Positions 11,160 to 20,869 of a DNA stretch of 64,000 nt are shown here, piece by piece; the first letter of the stretch is position 1, and each line of letters starts with the position of its first letter. This DNA comes from Chondrosia reniformis. Lineage: Eukaryota > Porifera > Demospongiae > Chondrillida > Chondrillidae. The notes under the pieces are model-generated. The model was not told where the DNA came from. It saw only the letters and a program-made list of their open reading frames with translations, and searched no databases. The DNA lies in the NCBI GenBank assembly GCA_947172415.1, contig OX359199.1, forward strand, positions 7,331,884 to 7,395,883. Reading direction: 5' to 3'. The translations under genes were made by a program, and so were the position numbers.

Positions 11160-12395
11160 CTATTTCAGCTGTCCACATCCATATGTCTTGTTCCATTCAA
11201 TGTAAAGATCAAGATCCTTGTTCGAGACACTTGGTTTGATGGTCTCAAGAGATTTTATAAAATCACACACTTTAATTTCCCGAACCTTTAGCAAAGTATG
11301 AAATATAATATAATTATATTATACAACCAGTGTCACAAGCAATGTGGGATTGAAGTTGGCCCAACCTGGTCTACTGTGATGCTAGCAATGTCTGCCATGG
11401 ATTCCCTCAGTGGCCAGTAAGAGGCATCGCGACAGAGGTTGGCCATGTCTGCTCCAGAGTACCCTGAGGGACACAAATATCGGTTGAAAGAGATGAATCA
11501 GTAAATTGAGTTGTGCCACAAACCTGCAGTTTTGTGACAAAGCTCGTCCATGTCTGCTTCAGAGAGACAGTGTTTCTGCTCTTTCAAGAGCCCAAGAATG
11601 ATCTGTTTTCTTGCTGGTCCATCCGGGAGAGGGATATACAGCCTCTTCACCAGTCTCCTCCTTGCTGCTTCATCTATCTCCTGAGGACGATTAGTGGCTC
11701 CTTCAGGAAGAGGAAAAAAACACTTTTCACTTAAGAATGTAGCTATGTGCAATGTATTCTCCATGTCACACACCAATAACAAGTATCCTGTCATCAGAAG
11801 ATGTGGTTGCTCCATCCAACTGAACAAGAAACTCAGTCTTTATTCTTCTAGATGATTCATGCTCTGTGTCTGAGCGTTGTGTTAAAAGAGAGTCAATCTC
11901 ATCTATAAATATAACTGCTGGCTGATAACATCTAGACACTGCAAATAAAGCTCTGACCATCTTCTCTCCTTCTCCAACCTTATAGACAGCAGAGAGAGAG
12001 AGAAGTTGGAGGCTAGATTATTTACTGTATGTACGTACATGCAGGAGGTGGCAGAGAAGAGGAAGGTTGAGATGGAGGGAGGATGGAGTGAAGGAGAGAG
12101 AGGGGAGAAGAGGAAGGCTGAGATGGAGGGAGGATGGAGTGAAGTAAAGAGAGGGAAGAGGAAGGCTGAGATGGAGGGAGGATGGAGTGGAGGAGAGAGA
12201 GGAGAGGAGTAAGAGAGACATGAAGAGGATGGATGTATTCTCACCCATTTAGAAGTCAGTGATGAAGCACTGATACTGAAGAAGGTAGCGTTAACCTGAC
12301 TTGCAATGCACTTGCCAATCATTGTCTTCCCAGTGCCAGGCGGTCCAAAGAGGAGTATCCCTTTGGGAGGACCTCTTAGACCAGTGAAGATGTCT
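11160..12395 (-). pseudogene. FIGNL1: FIGNL1 5'-truncated copy (AAA domain only)
   Basis: Five exons match the 3' part of the full gene almost base for base: 12245-12395, 11774-11978, 11524-11700, 11366-11463 and 11160-11285. They encode Walker A GPPGTGKT, Walker B VIFIDEID, the arginine-finger region [10 protein letters not shown] and the normal end GCGQLK. No stop or frameshift is seen in these exons. Everything 5' of the exon beginning with the DIFTGLRG block is missing: no start codon, no N-terminal region and no linker. The homology ends at 12400, five bases into the intron, where an inverted repeat begins. It is either dead or expressed from a cryptic promoter as an isolated AAA fragment, which could only act by joining hexamers of the full protein. 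The intact copy is at 20870-24459. Confidence 0.85.
12052..12212. repeat. Purine-rich ~46-bp minisatellite in FIGNL1 intron (copy 1)
   Basis: Three to four units of GAGGAAGG-TGAGATGGAGG-GAGGATGGAGTG-type sequence. On the transcribed (minus) strand this is a long polypyrimidine tract upstream of the acceptor at 11979. The same intron in the complete gene (21770-22000) has about five units, so the unit number has changed since the duplication. Confidence 0.85.
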
Positions 12396-12400
12396 CTAAT

Positions 12401-12716
12401 GTTAGAAGTAGAAATGGCAGTGTTCACTAATACATCTGCAAAAAGTATCGAAACAAGACACTGATTATATGATAAGGCTAATCATACAGAAGTTGCATAT
12501 ATACTGAAATTTAAGTAACTTAACCATACACTTCTGTGTTTGGGCGCACTAACCTTAAGTAGGAATGGTGCGCCCAAACACAGAAGTGTATGGTTAAGTT
12601 ACTTAAATTTCAGTATATATGCAACTTCTGTATGATTAGCCTTATCATATAATCAGTGTCTTGTTTCGATACTTTTTGCAGATGTATTAGTGAACACTGC
12701 CATTCCTACTTCTAAC
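12401..12716. mobile_element. 149-bp-arm inverted repeat (hairpin) at duplication edge
   Basis: Positions 12401-12549 and 12568-12716 are reverse complements over 149 bp, with one mismatch noted near 12412, around an 18-bp spacer. The right arm with its flank starts AAGTAGGAATGG and ends CCATTCCTACTT, so it looks like a small element with about 12-bp terminal inverted repeats. The left arm is an inverted second copy. Another CCATTCCTACTTA end lies at about 13264. The best reading is a head-to-head pair of miniature inverted-repeat elements, which is inference. The left edge coincides with the end of FIGNL1 homology. Confidence 0.85.
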
Positions 12717-13327
12717 ATCATTTTTGTAAATGTTTTTTATTTACTTGTATTCCCCCTTTTTCCTCTTAATATTACTTGTTTTAAATTGATTTGAAAGTTT
12801 TCTTGGCGAAGATCTCAAAATAACGTCTTAGACAAGAGAAATATGCCGAAAACCATGATCTCTTAATTAAAAAATGGCGTCCGAGAAGACCACAATTTTC
12901 GCTCTTCACAATTAACATGCTTATTGTAGAGCGCATTCAGATTTAGGGCTGTCTATTCCCTAGTTCCGAAATATTTATGACGATTTATAACTAGTACGTG
13001 CCCGCACAAGTTCGCATATTAGCGCTAGTCTATTCAATAAAAGAAGAAGAAGAAGAAAAAATGAATTTTGGAAGTGGGTCTATTCCTAGTTAGCCGCTTT
13101 TTGAACGCTATAGAGCGTGTAGAGCGTCGAAACATGTTTTGGCATTTAGGAAAGCGTGCATTAATCGCTGCAAATAACCGAATATAACCGAAAATCGTTT
13201 CGTTGGCGATTTATTAGGTGTTGATTGCTAATACATTGGATAGGGCGGCCATTTTTTTTCCGGCCATTCCTACTTAGAGAGTACTACCGTACTCTCTGAT
13301 ACACCAATATTTACATTAATTCCAAAT
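12717..13327. other. Spacer between hairpin and ADAM copy 1
   Basis: No gene is recognised. It holds a short (GAA)n run near 13040, a perfect small palindrome AGAGAGTA/TACTCTCT at about 13275-13297 and another CCATTCCTACTTA terminus. Homology with the sequence upstream of ADAM copy 2 resumes at about 13310, so a deletion or rearrangement junction lies inside this stretch. Confidence 0.5.
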
Positions 13328-13387
13328 ATGACCGCTAAGTCCGTTTGCGTTGCAGTCGTAATAGGTCATCTGCAGACCGGTAAGTAG
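13328..13387 (+). other. Small upstream ORF resembling a translational-GTPase P-loop start (copy 1)
   Basis: ATG-to-TAG frame of 19 codons reading MTAKSVCVAVIGHLQTGK, 12 bp before the ADAM start and in the same frame. VxVIGHxxTGK resembles the G1 box at the start of EF1A-type GTPases (VVIGHVDSGK). The GGTAAGT after the Thr codon is also a perfect splice donor, as if this were the first exon of an EF1A-like gene cut at its intron. A nearly identical frame precedes ADAM copy 2 (28978-29037) but not copy 3. It could act as a uORF. Its origin is inferred. Confidence 0.45.
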
Positions 13388-13399
13388 AGAGGAAACGAA

Positions 13400-16300
13400 A
13401 TGGTTGGAAGGTTCTTCGCTGCGGCTGTTCTCTGTGTGTGCGTGGTCGAATATTCAGCACGTCGTCCTATTCGGGCTCTTTTGGCTCGAAACGGTAAGTT
13501 ATTTCAGCTACGTATACGCACATCGATAAGCCGTTTTATAAAGACTATTCAGCTTCGCTGTTAGCATGCACATCATAATAGTATATATCTGACTAAATAA
13601 GTGAGTAATTTAAGCTAACTCCAGCTCGTTGGTAGATTTGAGTGTATACATATACCTATACAACTGTATATAGTCCAACTTTGATTATTTCCACAGCTCT
13701 TATCGATGAGTATGAAGTGGCCTTTCCAAGAGTCATTGAAAGATCAGATGATAACGTAAGATCGTATTCATGATTGTTTACACTACCAAATAGAGCTGAG
13801 TAGGCTCAAGAGGACTCCGATCAGGTCAAGCTGTGAGATCTTCCTTACTATAGGAACACCCTGAAGAGCTCGGTGTAGAGTTGGAAGTGAACGGAGAGGC
13901 GTTTATATTACAACTTCAATTGAACAAGTGAGTCGCTTCCACCATCCTGGCATTCCATCAGATAATTGCTGAGCTTAGCTAATGATGTCTCAGAATGTGA
14001 TAGAATTGTCCTTCTCTGTCACATTGCCATGCCAACTGTCTACTGCTGTATGTACAGGAATATTCTGGGTAGAGGGTTCAAGCATAGAGTTCAGCACGAT
14101 TCTGATAACCATACAGTGTACAAGGTGAGTGAAGTTGAGGTAGTCACTTTGTCATGAGTCCCTTCTTGAGGGCATGTGTGTGGTCACATATCCAGGATGC
14201 TAAGAATTGCTACTATCAGGGCAGAGTTGTGGACAGGCCCAATTGGATAGTGTCTGTTAGTGTCTGTTACGGATTGAGGTGCGTTAAAATGTTTCAGGAT
14301 TTGTGATGAATATATAGAAGAAATAATGGATTGTTTTCATTGTATAATGCATAGCAATGCATATAATCAAATATAAGCAAAAAGTAGCTAGTATGCTTAA
14401 GGACTGTCTTGTGTTACCCCATATTGTGTTACCCCACCTCCAAAGAAATGTTACTACTAGAAGACCTAAGGGTAGACTTATGTAATATGTCCTACTTGTG
14501 TCTATAGTTATGCTGAGTCTGTTTTACCTGTACAAGCAAGATTACTAATTAATTGGACCTACATTCCTTTCATAAAATTAAATTTCATCACATGTCTTAG
14601 TTAACACTTTATTTAACTTTTGGCGCCAAAATAGTGTATATAAGGCCCCTAGATTTAGCATAGAGAGCCAAGGATTCACAGAAGATCAAGATAGAGAAAA
14701 GACAAAGACTCCCAGGATCACTGATGAAGGGTGGAATTCCCAGAAACAGCTGTCTGACCCAGTGGAGAAGAGGAAAGAGGGGAAAAGAAGGAAGAAAAGA
14801 CTCCTGTATCCTCATCCAAAGCTCTCTTCAGGTTTAGTTCCCCTATAGGCTCTTTTACAGAATAGGCATATAGCATGTAGGAAAATGGTATTTTTCATAG
14901 TGTGTATAATTAATCATTTTCATTGTATAAGGCATTGTATAGTTTACTTTCATATGATAATATAGAAATAGAATATAAAAATCTTAATTTTTGATTGAAA
15001 TAATGGCATCTCCGTATCCACATATTTCCTATTTCAGGTATTCTCTACAGTGTGAGAATGTAAATATTAATTTCCTTTTGAAAGGCAAAATAAGAATCAA
15101 ATCTAATTGTGAATGCTCCTTTATTGTTTCTTTACATTCTGTTAGAGGTTACTTTGGTCTACTGTCCTCTCGAAATGAGACCTATATCATTGAACCAATG
15201 GACCAGAAGACTGTAAGTAAGATTTGGTACATCAAAAGCAAGTCTATTCACTAGGTCTCTTTGGTGCAGCTGAGTGCCGCCCATCTCGTTTACATGGCAA
15301 CAGAGCAGCCTGACTCCCACTTTGGAGGAAAGTGTGGTAAGTGACACAATCAGGAAGTCGTTATATACCATACATTGGACGTGAAGCTCTTGCTGACTTG
15401 AATGACTTCAGGCAGGTCACTTGTGCGATGTGCCCTCTGTAGGGACTGAAGGAAGAAGCAAACAGATCCATGAGGTACCCTCGTCCCTTCCAATGGAAAG
15501 AAAACGACTGAGACGGCAATCAGGGGATTCCCCTTATACTTTAGAACTCTATGTTGTAACCGATGTAGCTGCAGTAAGTTGGTTATTTCCAGACTATTGC
15601 TTCATGTTGTGTAATTTGTCTTTTGAAATTGTTCAGTATAACCTATTGGGACAAAGTCGAAGTCAAATTCTAACTGAAGTAATAGAAATAGTAAACCATA
15701 TGGATGCCGTAAGTCCAGTGTTGTGTTGATAGGAGACATGTGGCACTGTTATGGGAACCTCTTTTCTTAGTTTTATCAGCAGCTGACGAGCTTTGTAGTT
15801 AGAGTGGCAGTGATAGAGGTGGTTACCTGGACAACCGACCAGATAACCATCATCAGGGACTCCAGCAGTCTCCTTACCACATGGGGAAACTACTACAGAG
15901 CCAACATATATAGACAAACACCAGCTGATGCAGCAATGCTCTTCAAGTGGGTCTCTTTGAGATTCAGGATCATAATGAACCTGTCATCATATAGTTCCTC
16001 CTCCTATTCAGTGGTAACGGATACAATAACGGAGTTATTGGTATTGCTAACGTGGATGCAATGTGCACTGGATCTACTGCATTTCTGGTGGATATCAGAA
16101 GCAATTCCCTCTCTGTAGCCTCAACAGCTGCACACGAGTTGGGTCATGTGTTTGGGCTGGATCATGACGCCAGTGAGTGGGTGGCTGGATACACCTGTAT
16201 CTTCATCTAAAGCTCTCTCCAGGTTTAGTTCCCTATAAGCCTTTTAAAATTATTACAGAATAGGCATAGTATGTAGGAAAATGGTGTATTAGATTATTCA

Positions 16301-19036
16301 TAAAATGGTCAGGTCTTGATTATCAGCTTGTTCTGAGAGAATTACTAATAAATGAATTGCAACTAATTACTTCTTTGTAGTTAAAGAGAGAAACATGAGG
16401 TAAGCATTGCTGCTCAGTGGCAGAGCACTGGTAGTCACAATCCCCAGCAATTGCTTATTTCATGTTTTCCCCTCTTTATGATATTTGAGGATGCTTATAA
16501 TTACTTGTGGTTTGATTATCATTTTGCTTGCTCATGATAAGACAGAGCTCTTTTAATCTTTGTATAGATGGATGCACCTGTCCGGGAGGAGGGCTGTGTA
16601 TTATGGCTGCCACGGTGGTCACGTAAGCATTTGTCTTGTCATATGTAGCTCTGTAGAGTGACCTGATTTCCTGCCTCTCTGTAGTGGCACTGCTCCAACA
16701 CGGTGGACAGACTGCTCACAAAACATGTTTAGAGAGAGGTTTACAGCAGGGAACTACGGATCCTGTCTTGATGATGAAGTGAACTTCATAGATTCACGTA
16801 ATGTGAGCTGCCAGTTGATTTCACATTGTTACTTTCTACCATATAACTTGAAGATAGTAATTATAGGGTTGTACCCTTTTGTAGGACATTCCCCACGTTT
16901 GTGGTAATGGAATCCGGGAGTCTGGGGAGGGTTGTGATTGTGGCACTCCTGAGGTGAGTGGGCGGTATGAAGCTCAAGCGTTGTGTGACTTTTGTGTCCC
17001 TGTGTTCAGGAGTGTAGTGACAGTTGCTGCAATGCTACAACATGCAGTCTGAACAAAGGAGCACTTTGCTACAGCCACGAGACCTGTTGTTCTAACTGTG
17101 AGGTGAGTGACTTAGATGCTACGGCTGGGAATAAACTCCAAGTAGCCCCTAATATGTTGTAGTAAAGTAAGCTCCTTATATGGTGATGAGATATTATTAT
17201 TATGTCATTTAGTACAAACCATTTGGTATCTTGTGTCGTGACACTCTGACACCATGTGACCTACCTGAATACTGCACTGGGGATATGGGAGCTGTAAGTA
17301 TATTTTAACTATATAAGGCAGCTACTGCATGTAGGCAGATACTATATATAGTAACTGAGTTGTGTTTAACGGATGATTTTGTATACAGTGTCCTACCAAC
17401 CTACACAAAACTGACGGTTCAACTTGCACACAGTTTGGTGAACAAGTAAGCTAATGTTTCCAGTAAACCATTGTCACACACATATATATGCTATTAAGTA
17501 AACCAGTGCAAGATGAATAACCTTATATATACATATATACATATCTATAATATTATAGAGATACTTTACATACATGCAGATCTGTATATCCATACATATT
17601 CATGTAGAGTTACTGTGTTGATGGAGAATGCAAGACTCGATCAGAGTCCTGTAAGAGATACTATGGGGCCTGTAAGTGTACCTGTACTAATAACCCCTCC
17701 CATAACCACATTACCACTCCTCTTTAACTCACACTACCCCTCCTATAACCACTCCCCTTTAACTCACACTCCTCCCATAACCACTCCTTTCTGTATTGTT
17801 TTGCATTCTCAGCTTCCTATAGTTCATCACAGAGTTGCTACAGTGCCAACACAGGAGGTAGCTGTACTCGAAATTGTGGTGGAATCTATCCAAATTTGAT
17901 AGCTTGTGATAGCGAGTATGTTTGCATGAGCTGCTAATGGATAAATACTCTATTGTACCAAATCCACTCACACAATATGGCTACAGTTAACTTTACATTG
18001 ATGTGTAGTGATGTCTTGTGTGGTTCCATAAGATGTACCAATGTACCATCAAATACAATACCAACTGTTAACCTGGGCATTCGTTTTTCAAGTGGCACTT
18101 GTCCCTCATCTGGCGAAACGGAGCAGTTAGTTCTTGTACATTTGTCCCAAGATATGTGTGTACCGGTTTATTTGAATTCTTTTGCAGTTCATTTTGTATA
18201 GATGATGTTTTAGACACTAATAATCCTTCGTTGGTAGAAGACTTGACAAAGTGTGGAGAAGGAAAGGTAACACCTACTGCATCACCCACTGCAACACACA
18301 ATGTTACTAGCAATCTCCTTCAGGTTTGCAGGAACCAGCAATGTGTGAATGCTAATTTCCAAGTACCAACTTGTCCGTTTGGATGTGGAATGGAATGCTG
18401 CGGAAATGGAGTAAGTGTTGATACAGCTATAGGTGGTGTAGTTTCCATGGTAACCCAATCTCCTCCTCCTTTGTGCAGGTTTGTTCAGATCAAGGTGTAT
18501 GTGCTTGTTCTCAAGGCTTTCAAGGGCCTGACTGTTGTACAGATGGTAAGCCCCTGTCATTATATCATTTATAAATCCCACATCAACTTTCACTTGCTGA
18601 ACCACATGAAAGTATTATTTATTAAAACACCACCTTTTTAGGATGGGGGGTGCTGGTGTCCTGGAAGTTAAGAGCAAGATTGCAAAGAACGAAAGGCACA
18701 ATGGGATGGCCAGGACTCACTTCCTCCAGAGCAGACAAGAGAAAAAGAAAAGAAAAGTGACACCCCTTACCATCAACACCTGCTCAAACTGATTAACTGA
18801 CTAATTACTGACTGATTAACTGTATGATTTCTATCACTTTTATTACTTTCTTTGTAATTTATTCACTGGATGCCTTAATATAGTAGCCTAGTAGGCTAGT
18901 GGCCTTCCCAGTCTAAATAAGAAAAAATATTATTTTATTATTATTATTAGGAACCACTCAGCAGCCAACCACTCAGCAGCCAACCACCCAACGGCCAACT
19001 ACTCAGCAGCCAACCACCCAACGGCCAACTACTTAG
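13400..19036 (+). CDS. ADAM metalloprotease-disintegrin paralogue 1, ends in stalk, no membrane anchor
   Basis: About 22 exons. A signal peptide ([16 protein letters not shown]) is followed by a prodomain with cysteine-switch-like GGKCGHLC and a furin site RKRLRR (about 15508). The reprolysin domain has the complete zinc site [12 protein letters not shown] (16133-16168) and Met-turn CIM. The disintegrin domain starts CGNGIRESGEGCDCG and keeps the [14 protein letters not shown] loop. A Cys-rich region and an EGF-like module (ending GFQGPDCC) follow. All catalytic residues are present, so an active enzyme is predicted. The last exon encodes [10 protein letters not shown] stalk repeats but hits TAG at 19034-19036, where a repeat unit carries ACTTAG instead of ACTCAG. 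The transmembrane and cytoplasmic exons found in paralogues 2 and 3 are absent. The product would be secreted. A retrotransposon fragment occupies the last intron. EGF-like CPFGCGMECC has one cysteine more than the paralogues. Confidence 0.82.
14340..14905 (+). mobile_element. ~560-bp insertion in ADAM copy 1 intron 5, dispersed repeat family
   Basis: The corresponding intron of ADAM copy 2 lacks this block, while flanking intron sequence is conserved on both sides. Its 3' part (about 14640-14900) is the reverse complement of the repeat at 976-1250. It therefore inserted into copy 1 after the duplication, or was lost from copy 2. No coding capacity is recognised. Confidence 0.65.
16196..16320 (+). 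repeat. Short dispersed-repeat relative in ADAM1 intron
   Basis: The motif order CTTCATCTAAAGCTCTCT, CAGGTTTAGTTCCCTATAAGCC, ACAGAATAGGCATAGTATG, TAGGAAAATGGTGTATTAGA is shared with the copies at 14815-14900 and 45785-45930. The same insertion sits in the same intron of paralogues 2 (31308-31375, shortened) and 3 (37993-38115), so it predates the triplication. Confidence 0.7.
16390..16485 (+). repeat. tRNA-derived SINE-like repeat (decayed copy) in ADAM1 intron
   Basis: Contains an A-box-like TGCTCAGTGGCAGAGCACTGG and, after a short gap, CAATCCCCAGCAATTGC. The B-box half is damaged here but complete in paralogues 2 and 3 (CCGTTCAATCCCC). It is not a functional tRNA: the cloverleaf cannot be closed. 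Confidence 0.6.
18642..18948 (+). mobile_element. 5'-truncated non-LTR retrotransposon 3' end at an ADAM splice site
   Basis: About 307 bp absent from ADAM copies 2 and 3. It begins with a short frame (GVLVSWKLRARLQRT, GWPGLTSSRAD) ending in a stop. An AT-rich 3' UTR follows, and then a simple tail TATTTTATTATTATTATT. That is the form of a LINE 3' end with an ATT-repeat tail; the family is not identified. It lies between the original TTTTTAG|GA acceptor and the stalk exon, and its tail plus AG supplies a new acceptor ATTATTAG|GAACC. Class is inferred from structure. Confidence 0.55.
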
Positions 19037-19344
19037 CAGCCAACCACCCAACGGCCAACCACTCAGCAGCCAACCACCCAACGGCCAACTACTTAGCAGC
19101 CAACCACCCAACGGCCAACTACTTAGCAGCCAACCACCCAACGGCCAACTACTTAGCAGCCAACCACCCAACGGCCAACTACTCAGCAGCCAACCACCCA
19201 ACGGCCAACCACTCAGCAGCCAACCACCCAACGGCCAACTACTTAGCAGCCAACCACCCAACGGCCAACTACTTAGCAGCCAACCACCCAACGGCCAACT
19301 ACTCAGCCAGCCACCCAACGGCCAACTACTCAGCCAGCCACCCA
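18951..19344 (+). repeat. Coding minisatellite, ADAM1 Thr/Pro stalk
   Basis: Tandem 30-bp units (two 15-bp halves ACTCAGCAGCCAACC / ACCCAACGGCCAACT) encoding [10 protein letters not shown] pentapeptide pairs. Several units carry TTAG, which creates in-frame stops; the first is at 19034. The array ends abruptly at about 19344, where FAM204A-derived sequence begins. Confidence 0.88.
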
Positions 19345-19347
19345 AAA

Positions 19348-20834
19348 GGATTGATTTTAAAGAAGTATATCTGTTAATTACATGATGGCGAGTCCAAATT
19401 GATTTCACTCTATTTTTTTAATAGAAACTGGAGCATTTGAGTAATGAAAGAATTAAATTAGCAAAGAAAAATGAGGCAAAGAGAAAGGCAAGACTGAAAA
19501 AGAAAAGAAAAAAGTCAGGTCAGTACTCCATTTTGTTATGTAAAATTTGGAAGGTATACCATATATGTGTGTAGTATACAGAGCTTTCGATCCATCAGAT
19601 GTCCAGGTTTTAAGGGACGAGGGGGTTTAACTGTTCCATTTACCACTGAAGAAGAGGCCCGCCAGAGATGAAAGCAGTACAAGTACAAGTGGTGAGAAAG
19701 GAGACAAATGCTCTGATTCACATCCCGAAAATGAAGAATTATTACAAAAGTGGAATCATTTGAAAGAATATCTAGATCCAAACCCTCAGCTTCGAGGTAC
19801 TGATCAAGGAAAGTACACACCACAGGTAGGTCATCTGGCACACACCACAGGTAGGTCATCCGACACACACCACAGGTAGGTCATGCAGCACACACCACAG
19901 GTAGGTCATCCGGCACACACCACAGGTAGGTCATCCGGCACACACCACAGGTAGGTCATGCAGTACACACCACAGGTAGGTCATCCGGCACACACCACAG
20001 GTAGGTCATCCGGCACACACCACAGGTAGGTCATGCAGTACACACTACAGGTAGGTCATCCGGCACATATGTACAGGTAGGTCATCCGGCACACACCACA
20101 GGTAGGTCATTCGGCACACACCACAGGTAGGTCATGCAGCACACACTACAGGTAGGTCATGCAGCACACACCACAGGTAGGTCATGCAGTACACACTACA
20201 GGTAGGTCATCCGGCACATATGTACAGGTAGGTCATCCGGCACACACCACAGGTAGGTCATCCGGCACACACCACAGGTAGGTCATTAAATGTGCATGTA
20301 TTCTCTATAGAGTGGTCTTGAACTATCTTTGGATAAAGCAGTTGAGGAGGGTGACTTTGAAAGAGCTGTTCAGCTTAGTGATCAGCTAGCTGGAAGAGAG
20401 GTGCGTGAAATGTAACAAATTGATCAAAATAAATATTATAATTAATTGATGACATTAAATGTTTATTGAAAGTTTGAAATTCCATAGGTATATCTACGTA
20501 CATAAGTAGGAGACAACACTTTAATACATGTCCAGTACACATACATTATTATGTCTCTACAGTTTGCTACAAAAGTTGCTAAATCATTTGATTGTCTAAA
20601 GTATCTGTCAGAAATAGAGGTAAATTCAATCTTCAAGCTACAGACAGTATATATGACATTCATAGTGCATCACTTCCTGTTAACAGGAAGAGGAAGCAAG
20701 GAGGCAAAAGAGGAAGAGAGTCAAGCTGAAGTGGGGGTAAGTTTTGTGCGACACTTGGTTCATACAAGTTTGAATGTGACCATCCCCTTAGGATGGAAGC
20801 CAAACAAAAGTGGGAGACAAAGAGCAACATGTAA
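19348..20834 (+). pseudogene. FAM204A: FAM204A decayed copy fused to ADAM1 stalk repeat
   Basis: Nearly identical to 9701-11124 from the last codons of exon 1 onward. The start codon and most of exon 1 are replaced by the end of the ADAM1 stalk array. Exon 3 carries a GAA-to-TAA change (TAA at 19628-19630). The later exons, including the SGLELSLDKAVEEGDFERA core and the WETKSNM end, are intact. It has no start and an internal stop, so I call it a pseudogene. It could still be transcribed from the ADAM1 promoter as a 3' extension. Confidence 0.88.
19826..20277 (+). repeat. 25-26-bp splice-donor minisatellite, FAM204A copy 2
   Basis: About 18 units homologous to 10193-10567, but with a different order of GCAGC and CCGGC variants and a new variant containing CACATATGTACAG. 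The array has been rebuilt since the duplication, while the exons either side are almost unchanged. Confidence 0.9.
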
Positions 20835-20869
20835 TCCCCCCTCCCCCCTGCTGTGGGTCCCGGGCAAAC

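Noticed and set aside
12717..13310. Possible small gene starting AAAAATGGCGTCCGAG at about 12870
   Set aside because: The frame closes after 14 codons and no downstream exon could be joined.
16390..16485. Possible tRNA gene
   Set aside because: A-box and B-box resemblance only; acceptor and anticodon stems do not pair, and copies recur in introns as a repeat family.
18947..19408. 153-aa minus-strand frame of [10 protein letters not shown] repeats
   Set aside because: Antisense shadow of the ADAM1 Thr/Pro stalk minisatellite.
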